Position numbers and translations under genes: made by a program. A DNA stretch of 64,000 nt, taken from NCBI GenBank assembly GCA_040216635.1, contig JAVJOU010000013.1, forward strand, positions 1 to 64,000, written 5' to 3'. The notes under the pieces were generated by a model, which worked only from the letters and a program-made list of their open reading frames with translations, searched no databases and was not told where the DNA came from. This stretch comes from UBA1479 sp040216635 (GTDB lineage Bacteria > Pseudomonadota > Alphaproteobacteria > Rhodospirillales > Casp-alpha2). Shown one piece after another: positions 44,166 through 53,340 of this stretch; position 1 is the first letter of the stretch; the number at the start of each line of letters is the position of its first letter.

Positions 44166-45098
44166 ATGAAAATTCTCGCCTGTAATTCCAACCGGCCGCT
44201 CGCGGAGGCGATTTCCGCATACCTCAATCTGCCGCTGACCAAAGCCAGCATCCGGCGTTTCTCCGACATGGAAGTGTTCGTCGAGATCCAGGAAAACGTG
44301 CGCGGCGAGGATGTGTTTGTCATTCAGTCGACGTCATTTCCCGCCAACGACAACCTGATGGAACTGCTGGTCACGCTGGATGCGCTGCGCCGCGGATCGG
44401 CCCGGCGCGTCACCGCCGTCATTCCTTATTTCGGTTATGCCCGCCAGGACCGTAAGTCCGGCCCGCGCACGCCGATTTCGGCTAAATTGGTCGCCAACCT
44501 GATCACTGAAGCTGGCGCCGACCGGGTCCTGACCATGGACCTGCATGCGGGCCAGATTCAGGGCTTTTTCGATATTCCGACCGACAACCTGTATGCCGAG
44601 CCGGTTTTGGCCAAGGACATTCAGGACCGGGAAAACGGCGCCGATCTGGTGATCGTATCGCCGGATGTGGGCGGCGTGGTCCGTGCCCGCGCCCTTGCCA
44701 AGCGCCTGGACGGCGACCTGGCGATCATCGACAAGCGCCGCGAACGGGCCGGTGTCAGTGAAGTCATGAACATCATCGGCGACGTCGAAGGCCGCCGCTG
44801 TATCCTGGTCGACGATATCGTCGACAGTGCCGGTACGCTGTGCAATGCCGCCGTGGCCTTGATGGAACAAGGGGCCGAAGCCGTGTCTGCCTACGTCACT
44901 CATGGGGTGCTGTCGGGCGGGGCCGTGGCGCGGGTGTCTTCTTCGCCCATGGACCGGCTGTGCGTAACGGACAGCATCATGGCGACCGAGGCCGTGCGCG
45001 TTGCCCATAATATCGAGCAGCTGACCGTGGCCCCGCTGATCGCCGAGGCCATGCGCCGCATCTCCGAGGAAAGCTCGGTTTCTTCCCTGTTTAACTAA
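44166..45098 (+). CDS. prs: Ribose-phosphate pyrophosphokinase
   Basis: 310 residues. N-terminal CNSNRPLAEAI, the flexible ATP loop YARQDRKSGPRTPIS, the metal-binding DLHAGQIQGFF and the PRPP loop VDDIVDSAGTLCNA. It makes PRPP for nucleotides, histidine and NAD. It has its own leader with two inverted repeats and is followed 9 nt later by an SDR gene. Confidence 0.97.
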   Translation: MKILACNSNRPLAEAISAYLNLPLTKASIRRFSDMEVFVEIQENVRGEDVFVIQSTSFPANDNLMELLVTLDALRRGSARRVTAVIPYFGYARQDRKSGPRTPISAKLVANLITEAGADRVLTMDLHAGQIQGFFDIPTDNLYAEPVLAKDIQDRENGADLVIVSPDVGGVVRARALAKRLDGDLAIIDKRRERAGVSEVMNIIGDVEGRRCILVDDIVDSAGTLCNAAVALMEQGAEAVSAYVTHGVLSGGAVARVSSSPMDRLCVTDSIMATEAVRVAHNIEQLTVAPLIAEAMRRISEESSVSSLFN

Positions 45099-45107
45099 GG
45101 CCCTGCC

Positions 45108-45872
45108 ATGAACCTTCCGAATACACCCAGCTTTCGCCTGGACGGACGGAAGGCATTGGTTACGGGTGCGGGACGTGGCATCGGGCTGGCTGCCGCTACT
45201 GCCCTGGCCGACGCCGGTGCCCATGTGACGCTTTGCGCACGCACGGAAGCCGAGATCGACGCCGCCGCCGAGGCGATCCGCGCGCGGGGACAGATGGCCA
45301 AAGCCCTGGTATTGGACGTGACCGATACGGAGCGTATGCGCGCCGTCATCGCGGACAACGGTCCCTTTCAAATCCTGTTCAACAATGCCGGCGGCAACCG
45401 GCCTCAGGAATTGATGGACGTCACCGAACAGGATTATGACGCGGTCACGGATCTGAACGTGCGGGCGGCGGTTTTCGTGGCCCAGGCGGTTGTGAAGGGT
45501 CTTTTGGCGGCGGAACTGCCGGGTTCCATCATCAATGTATCGTCGCAGATGGGCCTGGTCGGCGGGCCGAAACGAACGGTCTATTGCGCGACCAAGCATG
45601 CCATCGAAGGGGCGACCAAGGCCATGGCCTGGGAATTGGGTGATAAGGGCATTCGCGTCAACACGATCTGCCCGACCTTCATCGAAACCCCCATGACCGA
45701 AGACATGCTGGCCGATGCGGACTTCATGGAATTCGTGAAATCCAAGATCGCCCTGGGCCGGACCGGCCAGGTCGAGGACCTGATGGGTGCCATCGTATTC
45801 TTGGCATCCGACGCGTCGAGCCTCATGACCGGGGCGTCCCTGGTCGTCGACGGCGGCTGGACCGCGGCCTGA
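45108..45872 (+). CDS. SDR family oxidoreductase
   Basis: 254 residues, classical SDR: the TGAGRGIG nucleotide loop, NNAGG, the catalytic Ser in NVSSQMG, YCATKHA (Tyr/Lys), and the C-terminal VVDGGW. It resembles 3-oxoacyl-ACP reductase and gluconate or sugar dehydrogenases; the substrate cannot be fixed. It is 9 nt after prs and 16 nt before mntP, probably one transcript. Confidence 0.88.
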   Translation: MNLPNTPSFRLDGRKALVTGAGRGIGLAAATALADAGAHVTLCARTEAEIDAAAEAIRARGQMAKALVLDVTDTERMRAVIADNGPFQILFNNAGGNRPQELMDVTEQDYDAVTDLNVRAAVFVAQAVVKGLLAAELPGSIINVSSQMGLVGGPKRTVYCATKHAIEGATKAMAWELGDKGIRVNTICPTFIETPMTEDMLADADFMEFVKSKIALGRTGQVEDLMGAIVFLASDASSLMTGASLVVDGGWTAA

Positions 45873-45888
45873 TTCGGGACCTGATCGG

Positions 45889-46473
45889 ATGTCTTTCATC
45901 GGGGTGATGACCATCGCTTTCGGCCTGTCGGCCGATGCTTTCGCCGTGTCCTTGGGCCGGGGTGCATCGGGCCGGTTTTCTTCCGTTGTCGCGGCTTTGC
46001 GCATGGGGCTGATGTTCGGCCTGTGCGAGGGCGGCATGGCGCTGCTGGGCTATGCGGCGGCGACCCATTTCGCCGACCTTGTGACCGGCATCGATCACTG
46101 GATCGCTTTGGTTCTATTGGGCGGTGTCGGCGGACATATGATGTTCGAAGCCTTTTCCGGCGACGGTACGGCGGACGCGGACGCATCGGCCGCAGCCCCG
46201 TCGAAACAGCGCGGCATCCTCGGCAATCTGGCGACGGTGATCGGCACCAGCATCGATGCGGCGGCGGTCGGTGTGGCGCTGTCCGTGATCGACGTGGATA
46301 TCTGGCGGGCCGTGGCGGTGATCGCCTTCGTGTCCTTCGCCATGAGCACCCTGGGCCTGCTGATCGGCCCCCGTGTCGGCCGCTATCTGGGGCGCTGGGC
46401 CGAGGTCGCGGGCGGCCTGATTCTCATCTCTATCGGCAGTTATATCTTCTATACCCACACCATGGGGGGATAG
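45889..46473 (+). CDS. mntP: Manganese efflux pump MntP
   Basis: 194 residues, six membrane segments in two inverted halves. The paired motifs are FGLSADAFAVSLGRG and GTSIDAAAVGVALS, with the key Asp in each. It exports Mn2+. The gap to the previous gene is only 16 nt, so no yybP-ykoY riboswitch can precede it. A short Asp/Ala-rich cytoplasmic loop (~97-108) links the halves. Confidence 0.93.
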   Translation: MSFIGVMTIAFGLSADAFAVSLGRGASGRFSSVVAALRMGLMFGLCEGGMALLGYAAATHFADLVTGIDHWIALVLLGGVGGHMMFEAFSGDGTADADASAAAPSKQRGILGNLATVIGTSIDAAAVGVALSVIDVDIWRAVAVIAFVSFAMSTLGLLIGPRVGRYLGRWAEVAGGLILISIGSYIFYTHTMGG

Positions 46474-46597
46474 ACCTGCGCAGGGAGCTTGTTCCTCATG
46501 GCAGGCGGGCGTGATCGCTGCTAATCTCGGCGTCGGCGATATGGTGGCGCGGTCGCTTATAGTTTGCGCCAGGACTTCGATTGCCGGAGGACCGGGC

Positions 46598-47659
46598 ATG
46601 CAAAAGTTCCAATGTGACTGCGGCAACCGTCTTTTCTTTGAAAACACCCATTGTCTGGCATGCGGCAGCGAAGTCGGCTGGTGTCCGAACTGCGCATTGA
46701 TGACGGCTTTAGTGTTCTCAGATCCGGGGCTGCACTGCGGCCGCTGCAAGTCAGAACTGTGGAAATGCGCGAACCGCGTCGATCACGAGGTCTGCAATCG
46801 CAGTATTCTTGCCCCTGCCGATTCCGGTGTTGGGGGTATGTTGCTTTGCGATTGCTGCAGCTACAACGACACCATCCCGGATTTGACGGTGGAAGGAAAC
46901 CTGGAGCGTTGGCGGACACTGGAACAAGCCAAACGCCGCCTTATCCATGGATTGGACAGTCTCGGCCTGCCGCATCGCCCCGTATCCAAAGGCAATACAG
47001 GCGGGCTGGCTTTCGATTTCAAGGCGGATGCCATCGTCGCACGGAATTTCTGGCGCCCGGTCGGTGAGCAAGACATCGTCTATACAGGCCATGCGGACGG
47101 CAAGATCACCATCAATATCCGCGAGGCCGATACGGTTGAGCGGGAAAAGCTTCGGGTCGATCTTGGGGAAGGACACCGAACCTTGATCGGGCATTTCCGG
47201 CACGAGATCGGCCATTATTATTGGGATGTGTTGATCAAGCCCGTTGAAGAGCGTGTGGCCGGCTTCAAGGGTCTGTTCGGTGATCATGAAAACCCGACCT
47301 ATGAAGAAGCTCTCGACCGGCATTACAAAGACGGCCCGCGTGATGACTGGCAGTCGGGTTACGTCAGCGCCTATGCAACCATGCATCCGTGGGAAGATTG
47401 GGCGGAAACCTTCGCATTTTATCTGGATATCGTCGATGTCATGGAGACCGCTGCCGCATCCGGTTTGATCATCCCCCCTGCGAAGGGTGATCTTGATGCC
47501 CTGGTCGAGACATACGTGCGATTGGGGTTATTGATGAATGAACTGAACAGGGCGCTTGGTCTGATCGATTTCCTGCCGGAATTGGCGGTGCCGCCGGTGG
47601 TTGAAAAGCTGCGGTTCGTCCACGACGCTGTGGCGGCGTCACGTCTTACGACGCATTAA
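46598..47659 (+). CDS. Zinc-ribbon metallopeptidase-like protein (COG4307)
   Basis: 353 residues. The N-terminal ~100 carry at least four zinc-knuckle pairs (CDCG, CLACG, CPNC, CGRC and later CDCC). The C-terminal domain has HEIGHYYWD, a gluzincin-type HExxH-like HEIGH with Tyr/Asp following, and the ED pair in WEDWAETFAFYLDI as a likely third ligand. The family is annotated as a putative zinc-binding metallopeptidase without a known substrate. ATG 46598 is preceded by GGAGGA. Confidence 0.85.
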   Translation: MQKFQCDCGNRLFFENTHCLACGSEVGWCPNCALMTALVFSDPGLHCGRCKSELWKCANRVDHEVCNRSILAPADSGVGGMLLCDCCSYNDTIPDLTVEGNLERWRTLEQAKRRLIHGLDSLGLPHRPVSKGNTGGLAFDFKADAIVARNFWRPVGEQDIVYTGHADGKITINIREADTVEREKLRVDLGEGHRTLIGHFRHEIGHYYWDVLIKPVEERVAGFKGLFGDHENPTYEEALDRHYKDGPRDDWQSGYVSAYATMHPWEDWAETFAFYLDIVDVMETAAASGLIIPPAKGDLDALVETYVRLGLLMNELNRALGLIDFLPELAVPPVVEKLRFVHDAVAASRLTTH

Positions 47660-47674
47660 TCGTATCCAGGCTTG

Positions 47675-48529
47675 ATGAGAAAATGGCCCGTGAGCGTATC
47701 CCGATACCTATCCTTGTTTTTTGTCTGTGGTGTCGCCCTGGTCGGTCCCCGGCCGGCTGATGCCGCCTGCGGCAGCGTGATTAATGTTGATACCCATGAC
47801 GGTACGACGACGTCTTTGACCCTGGCGGGGATGCCGGCTGCGTCGGGCAAGTTGATTGTGTTGCTTGTCGGCGGCGGGGGATATCTGGCGCTCGGCCGGG
47901 ACGGCTGCCCGGCAAGGCTCAAGGGAAATTCATTGGTCCGGATGCGGCCGCTGTTCCATTCAATGGGATACGCAACCGCGCTGGTTGATGCGCCGTCGGA
48001 CCATCAATCCAGGGACGGTCTGGGCGGTTTTCGCACTGATCCCGATCATGCGAAAGATATCGGTGCGGTCATCACTGAAATGCGGCGCCGTACCGGGCTT
48101 GAAACCTGGTTGGCGGGTACCAGCCGCGGGGCGATTTCGGCGGCCAATGCGGCGGCGCGCCTTCGCGGCTCGGACGCCCCCGATGGGCTCGTCCTGACCT
48201 CACCCGTGACCGAAGGTTTGGACGGCGCGTTGAAATCCTGGGTCGAGCAGGATGTGTTCGACCTGCCCTTGGGGCAGATCCGCATGCCCGTGCTGGTCGC
48301 CGTCCATCGGGAAGACAAATGTGTGCGCACGCCCCCGCAGTTGGGATCTGAAATCATCGCTAAAACGGAAAGCCCCAGGGAGCAATTCGCCGTGGTCACG
48401 GGCGGGCCCGGATGGCCCGGTGGGGTTGGGGGCGAGGCCTGCCGTGGGCGGTCGCCCCATGGGTTTCTCGACCAGGAGCCGGAGGTGGCCTCGGGTATAG
48501 TCCGGTTTATCGGCGGCGGGACGTTCTGA
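47675..48529 (+). CDS. Secreted alpha/beta-hydrolase-fold protein
   Basis: 284 residues from ATG 47675 (a TTG lies one codon upstream). Signal peptide ~1-31, ending in ADAA. GTSRGAISAAN is the nucleophile elbow; VLVAVHREDKC probably bears the acid, and the His in RSPHGFLDQE near the C-terminus completes a triad. It is therefore a periplasmic hydrolase or esterase of unknown substrate. It lies 15 nt after the metallopeptidase gene and may share its transcript. Confidence 0.78.
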   Translation: MRKWPVSVSRYLSLFFVCGVALVGPRPADAACGSVINVDTHDGTTTSLTLAGMPAASGKLIVLLVGGGGYLALGRDGCPARLKGNSLVRMRPLFHSMGYATALVDAPSDHQSRDGLGGFRTDPDHAKDIGAVITEMRRRTGLETWLAGTSRGAISAANAAARLRGSDAPDGLVLTSPVTEGLDGALKSWVEQDVFDLPLGQIRMPVLVAVHREDKCVRTPPQLGSEIIAKTESPREQFAVVTGGPGWPGGVGGEACRGRSPHGFLDQEPEVASGIVRFIGGGTF

Positions 48530-48590
48530 GCGGGTTTTTCGGCAGCGTCAAAGCGGTTGACCCGCCTTGTCCATGGGGCTATGTATGCGC

Positions 48591-48613
48591 GCCCTCCCAC
48601 CGGAGGGCTTCTT
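48591..48613 (+). terminator. Weak hairpin between the hydrolase gene and rplY
   Basis: GCCCTCC (48591-48597) / GGAGGGC (48602-48608) with a CACC loop, then TTCTT. It could terminate the upstream transcript or belong to the rplY leader. Confidence 0.4.
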
Positions 48614-48670
48614 AAATGCTGCCGGCACCCCTGGAGGCCGGGGCTTATTACACTGATACGGAGTAATGCC

Positions 48671-49342
48671 ATGTCTGGTACCAACACCATGACGGCGGAA
48701 CCCCGCGATCGGGCAGGCAAGGGGGCAGCCCGCGCAACCCGCCGATCCGGCCGCATTCCGGCCGTGATCTACGGGGATCACAAAGATCCGATCCTGGTTT
48801 CCGTCGAACCCGTTGAATTGATGCATCAGCTGCACAACCCGGGTTTCTTTTCCATGCTTATGGACCTTACCGTTGCCGGCGACACCCATCGTGTCCTGCC
48901 GCGTGACGTGCAGTTCCACCCCGTGACCGACGTGCCGCTGCATGTGGACTTCATGCGCATCGGCAAGGGTACGCGGGTGACCGTGATGATCCCGGTCCAT
49001 GTCGAAGGCGAAGCCAAGTGTGCCGGCCTCAAGCGCGGCGGTGTTCTCAACATCGTGCGTCACGAAGTCGAAGTGCGCTGTGCCCCGGAAAACATCCCGG
49101 AAATGATCACCTTGTCCCTGGAAGGCCTGGATATCGGCGACGCGCTGCGTATTTCCGATGCTGGTCTGTCGGACGACGTTCATCCAACCATCACCGACCG
49201 TGACTTCGTGCTGGTGACCATCGCCGCACCGACGGTGGTCAAGGACGAAGCCGCCGAAGCCCAGGCCGAAGCCGAAGCGGAAGCTGCGGAAGCTGAGGAA
49301 GGCGAAGACAGCGACGGGGAAGAAGAGAGCGGCGAGGAGTAA
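48671..49342 (+). CDS. rplY: 50S ribosomal protein L25/general stress protein Ctc
   Basis: 223 residues: the L25 5S-rRNA-binding domain (~8-95; RATRRSGRIPAVIYGDHKDP), the TL5/Ctc C-terminal domain (~100-185), and an acidic Ala/Glu tail (~190-223). ATG 48671 has GGAG 8 nt upstream. It is followed by pth and ychF in the usual conserved order. Confidence 0.94.
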   Translation: MSGTNTMTAEPRDRAGKGAARATRRSGRIPAVIYGDHKDPILVSVEPVELMHQLHNPGFFSMLMDLTVAGDTHRVLPRDVQFHPVTDVPLHVDFMRIGKGTRVTVMIPVHVEGEAKCAGLKRGGVLNIVRHEVEVRCAPENIPEMITLSLEGLDIGDALRISDAGLSDDVHPTITDRDFVLVTIAAPTVVKDEAAEAQAEAEAEAAEAEEGEDSDGEEESGEE

Positions 49343-49390
49343 TCCTCCCGCGTTCTTGGCCGTCCGGACCGGTTCCGGGGAGGACGTTCC

Positions 49391-50032
49391 ATGCTGCTTC
49401 TGGTGGGGCTCGGCAACCCGGGTCCATCCTACCGCGACAACCGGCACAATGTCGGTTTCATGGCCGTGGATGCAATCCATGGCCGTTGGCGGCTGGGCCC
49501 CTACCGGAACAAGTTCCATGGCGATCTGGCCGAAGGCGCGATCGGCGGCGAGAAAATCCTGCTTCTCAAACCGCAGACCTATATGAACGAGTCCGGTCGG
49601 GCCGTTCAGGCGGTCATGACCTTTTACAAACTGAAGCCTGCCGATGTGATCGTGTTTCACGATGAAATGGATCTGGCGGGCGGCAAGCTGCGGGTCAAAC
49701 AAGGCGGCGGCCATGCCGGGCATAACGGCCTGCGCAACATCCAGGCCCATGTCGGCGCCGATTTCCGCCGCGTGCGTATCGGGGTCGGCCATCCGGGCGA
49801 CAAGGAAAAGGTCATCGGCCATGTGCTGAAGGACTTTTCCAAGGACGAAGCCCAATGGCGCGACAAGCTGCTTGATGCCATCGCCGATAACGCCGACCGG
49901 TTGATCGACGGCGACGACGCGGGTTTTCAGAACAAGGTCGCCCTGGCCCTGAAACCGCCCCGCGAGACCACCAAACGTTCCGATACGTCCGGCGTGGAAA
50001 TCAGCGCCCAGGACAAGGATAAGAAGGACTGA
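49391..50032 (+). CDS. pth: Peptidyl-tRNA hydrolase
   Basis: 213 residues. GLGNPGPSYRDNRHNVGFM holds the catalytic His; then LLKPQTYMNESG, FHDEMDLAGGKLRVKQGG and HNGLRNI. It recycles tRNA from prematurely released peptidyl-tRNA. GGGGAGGA precedes the ATG. The C-terminal ~20 residues are charged and variable. ychF starts 1 nt after its stop. Confidence 0.96.
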   Translation: MLLLVGLGNPGPSYRDNRHNVGFMAVDAIHGRWRLGPYRNKFHGDLAEGAIGGEKILLLKPQTYMNESGRAVQAVMTFYKLKPADVIVFHDEMDLAGGKLRVKQGGGHAGHNGLRNIQAHVGADFRRVRIGVGHPGDKEKVIGHVLKDFSKDEAQWRDKLLDAIADNADRLIDGDDAGFQNKVALALKPPRETTKRSDTSGVEISAQDKDKKD

Positions 50033-50033
50033 A

Positions 50034-51134
50034 ATGGGCTTTAACTGTGGCATCGTCGGCCTGCCCAACGTCGGCAAGTCGACCCTTTTCAATGCGTTGA
50101 CGGCCACGGCCAATGCCGAGGCGGCGAATTTTCCGTTCTGCACGATCGAGCCCAATACGGGCCGCGTCGCCGTTCCGGACTCGCGCCTGGACGCCATTGC
50201 CGCGATCGCCAAATCCGCCAGCATCGTGCCGACCTTTTTGGAGTTCGTGGATATCGCGGGCCTGGTCCGCGGCGCCAGCAAGGGCGAAGGCCTGGGCAAT
50301 CAGTTCCTCGCCAATATCCGCGAGGTCGAAGCCATCTGCCACGTGCTGCGCTGTTTCAAGGACGACAACGTCACCCATGTGGAAGGGGGCGTCGATCCCG
50401 TGCGCGATGCGGACACGGTGGAAACGGAATTGATGCTGGCCGATCTGGAAAGCCTGGAAAAGCGGGTCGACCCATTGACCAAGAAAGCGCGCGGCCAGGA
50501 CAAGGACGCAGCCAAGCAGTTGGACATCGTCAACCGTTGCCTGGACCTGCTGCGTGATGGTCAACCGGCCCGCAAGCTGGAACTGAAGGAAGGCGAGGGC
50601 AAGCTGTTCCGCATGTTGCAGCTGTTGACCGCCAAGCCGGTGCTGTACGTTTGCAACGTCGAAGAAGGGTCGGCCGCCACGGGCAATGCCCTGTCGGATA
50701 AGGTCGCCGAAATGGCGGCGGCCCAGGGGGCGGGCACGGTCGTGATTTCCGCCGCCATCGAGGCCGAGGTCGCGTCCCTGGACGACGAGGCCGACAAGAA
50801 AGATTTCCTGGAAAGCCTGGGCCTGGAGGAAACGGGCCTGACCCGCGTGATCCGCGCGGGCTATGACCTGTTGGGCCTGATCACCTATTTCACGGCCGGG
50901 CCGAAAGAAGCCCGTGCCTGGACCATTCAGAAGAACACCAAGGCCCCGCAGGCCGCCGGGACCATCCATGGCGATTTCGAACGGGGCTTCATCGCCGCCG
51001 AAACCATCGCCTATGCGGATTACGTCGACCTGGGCGGCGAACAGGGTGCCAAGGACGCAGGCAAGATGCGCCAGGAAGGCCGGGAATACATCGTCAAGGA
51101 CGGCGACGTGATGCTGTTCCGCTTCAACGTTTAA
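50034..51134 (+). CDS. ychF: Redox-regulated ATPase YchF
   Basis: 366 residues. Obg-related G domain with GLPNVGKSTLFNALT, and NVEEG in place of the canonical NKxD, explaining ATP preference. A coiled-coil insertion (~130-200) and a C-terminal TGS domain (~280-364; LITYFTAGPKEARAW, FIAAETIAYADY) follow. It binds ribosomes and is linked to oxidative stress. It is convergent with the protease gene. Confidence 0.96.
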   Translation: MGFNCGIVGLPNVGKSTLFNALTATANAEAANFPFCTIEPNTGRVAVPDSRLDAIAAIAKSASIVPTFLEFVDIAGLVRGASKGEGLGNQFLANIREVEAICHVLRCFKDDNVTHVEGGVDPVRDADTVETELMLADLESLEKRVDPLTKKARGQDKDAAKQLDIVNRCLDLLRDGQPARKLELKEGEGKLFRMLQLLTAKPVLYVCNVEEGSAATGNALSDKVAEMAAAQGAGTVVISAAIEAEVASLDDEADKKDFLESLGLEETGLTRVIRAGYDLLGLITYFTAGPKEARAWTIQKNTKAPQAAGTIHGDFERGFIAAETIAYADYVDLGGEQGAKDAGKMRQEGREYIVKDGDVMLFRFNV

Positions 51135-51146
51135 GTACCTTGATGA

Positions 51147-52505
51147 TTAGCTGCCCGTGTTCGCGCGCTCCTTGAATTGGATGTTGAGCTTTTCCAAGGC
51201 ATCCATCACCGGAATGAAGAAATTCAATCCAATGGACTTCTTGCCCGTGGTTCCGATGCCGGCGTAGCTGACGCCGACGGCATTACCCTTGCTGTCCAGC
51301 AGGACACCGCCCGAATTTCCGCCATGGATATCCACGTCGGCTTGAATGTCCTCCAAGCCATGACGGTTGCTGGCATATTTGCTGACGATACCTTTTGACA
51401 CGGTTCCTGACAGGGCTTTGTCCAAGGGTGCGCCGATGGCATAGACCTCTTCCGTGATTTTCAGGGGCGTTGTCCGGATCGGGATGGGAAGGTGGCCGCT
51501 GGGTTCCACCTGAATGATCGCCACGTCGCGCGTGGGATGACGGCGGATGACTTCTCCTAAAATCTTGCGCCCGGTGATCAGCTGCATACGCACGAGATCG
51601 CGGTTTTCGACCACGTGGAAATTGGTCATGACCAGGGTCGGGGTGATGAAGAAGCCGGATCCGTGACCCAGGCCGCCCTCGATGGTAACGACGCTGCGCC
51701 GGATATTGTCGATGTAATTTGTGATGATCTTGGTTCGCGGCGGCACGCGGTCGATCCGTAAGGGGGCTTCGTCGACCTTTCGAATATCGGCAAAGCTGGG
51801 CGTCTTGTTCTGCAGCAGATCGACGAATTTTTGATCCGCGGCCAGGTTGCGGACGGCGCCGGCGAAGGATTCTTGCAGAATCACCATCTCGCCGCCGACC
51901 ACGCCTTGTTTCAGCAGGCCGGCACCCTGACTTTCTGTTTCGTAGACGACCTTTTGTTCGATCGTTGAATAGACCTGCCAACGCACGGTCACGGCCCCCT
52001 TGCCGCTGGTGGTTCCGGTCGCACGGCTGGTCCAGATATTCTGATCAAGGCAGGCGTCCATGGCGATCTTTTCGATCTGACCGCCGACCAGATAGGTTGC
52101 CTGGACCCGGTCATCCGATTGCGAGGCGAACATTTTGTTGGGGTCGCCCACCACGTTGAAATTGAGCGCCCGCATTTCGCTGAAAAACAGGTCCGCGAAT
52201 TCAAGGTCCCGGGCCAGAACGCGGCCGCTGTTCCAGAAGATGTTGCCGCCAGAACCGGAACATCCCGTCAACCCGAGGAATTGAGGCTGATATGTGCCGA
52301 TGGGGGTGCCGCGTTTGATTTTGACACCGACCCGGTCGAATTGAATCGATGCCAGATCGTTCGGGCTGCTGATATCGACGGCCTCTTTCTCCGCCACTTT
52401 GGGGACCGGAACTGGAATGGTTTGACAGGCGGACAGGACACCGATGGAGAGAATCAAGGACGTAACCACGGTTGGTCGTGAAATTGTTATCATGGCAAAC
52501 CCCAT
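51147..52505 (-). CDS. Lipoprotein with trypsin-like serine protease domain
   Basis: Up to 452 residues. Signal peptide with lipobox LSAC (Cys ~27). Residues ~45-245 form an unknown domain with paired Cys. The chymotrypsin-like domain (~265-440) has His in MTNFHVVEN, Asp in RDVAIIQV and Ser in IHGGNSGGVLL. No PDZ domain is seen, unlike DegP. It probably acts in the periplasm, anchored to a membrane. The second ATG (52493) has a better SD than the first. Confidence 0.87.
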   Translation of the reverse strand: MGFAMITISRPTVVTSLILSIGVLSACQTIPVPVPKVAEKEAVDISSPNDLASIQFDRVGVKIKRGTPIGTYQPQFLGLTGCSGSGGNIFWNSGRVLARDLEFADLFFSEMRALNFNVVGDPNKMFASQSDDRVQATYLVGGQIEKIAMDACLDQNIWTSRATGTTSGKGAVTVRWQVYSTIEQKVVYETESQGAGLLKQGVVGGEMVILQESFAGAVRNLAADQKFVDLLQNKTPSFADIRKVDEAPLRIDRVPPRTKIITNYIDNIRRSVVTIEGGLGHGSGFFITPTLVMTNFHVVENRDLVRMQLITGRKILGEVIRRHPTRDVAIIQVEPSGHLPIPIRTTPLKITEEVYAIGAPLDKALSGTVSKGIVSKYASNRHGLEDIQADVDIHGGNSGGVLLDSKGNAVGVSYAGIGTTGKKSIGLNFFIPVMDALEKLNIQFKERANTGS

Positions 52506-52659
52506 ATGAATTTATCGCATTGCGTGCATTATATGTGCGCCTCACGTGACCGTCGAGCCACTTTGTGCGGGATATGGTTCGATATTCCGGCTTTAGCCCC
52601 GGGCCGCCCTGCGCTAGGTTTACGGCCAAATCCGCAGACCAATTCCAGGGAGGAAGAGA

Positions 52660-53334
52660 ATGGGACAGGACATCACGCTGAAAACCAGCGACGGGTTCGA
52701 ACTGCACGGCTATCGTGCCGACCCGGAAGGCACGCCGCGCGGCGGCATCGTCGTCATTATGGAAATTTTCGGCGTCAATGAACACATCCGGGATCTGTGC
52801 GACCGCTTTGCCGATGTCGGCTATCTGGCGGTCGCCCCGGCGCTCTATGACCGGTTCGAAAAGGGCTTCGAAGTGGGCTACACGCCCGACGATATCGCCC
52901 AGGGCCGCGACATGAAGGACAAGGGCAACGCCAATTTCGACAACGTGCTGTTGGATGTGGAAGCGGCCCGCAAGGTCGCGGCCGAGGCCGGTAAGGTCGG
53001 CATCACCGGGTTCTGCTGGGGTGGTGTGGTGACCTGGGCGTCCGCCTGCCGCCTGGATTTCCAGGCCGCCAGCGCGTACTACGGCGGCGGCATCCTGCCC
53101 TATGTGAACGAACAGCCCAATTGTCCGACCATTCTGCATTTCGGCGAACACGATCAGGGTATTCCGCTTTCGGATGTCGATCAGATCGCCAAGGCCCATC
53201 CGGAATGCCCGGTCTACATCTACGATGCCGACCACGGCTTCCATTGCGACATGCGGGGATCGTTCAAGCCCCATGCGGCTCAGGTCGCGAGCATTCGCAC
53301 CTTCCGCCTGTTCGACGAACACCTGGCGGGATAA
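52660..53334 (+). CDS. Dienelactone hydrolase family protein
   Basis: 224 residues, alpha/beta hydrolase with a Cys nucleophile: GFCWGGVV (Cys119), Asp in FGEHDQGIPL and His in DADHGFHCD. The N-terminal MEIFGVNEHIRD is the usual DLH signature. It hydrolyses dienelactones or related esters. GGAGGAAG precedes the ATG. It is 6 nt before mtnP. Confidence 0.92.
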   Translation: MGQDITLKTSDGFELHGYRADPEGTPRGGIVVIMEIFGVNEHIRDLCDRFADVGYLAVAPALYDRFEKGFEVGYTPDDIAQGRDMKDKGNANFDNVLLDVEAARKVAAEAGKVGITGFCWGGVVTWASACRLDFQAASAYYGGGILPYVNEQPNCPTILHFGEHDQGIPLSDVDQIAKAHPECPVYIYDADHGFHCDMRGSFKPHAAQVASIRTFRLFDEHLAG

Positions 53335-53340
53335 GGGCGC

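Noticed and set aside
45873..45888. Mn riboswitch (yybP-ykoY) upstream of mntP
   Set aside because: The gap between the SDR gene and mntP is 16 nt, too short for a riboswitch.
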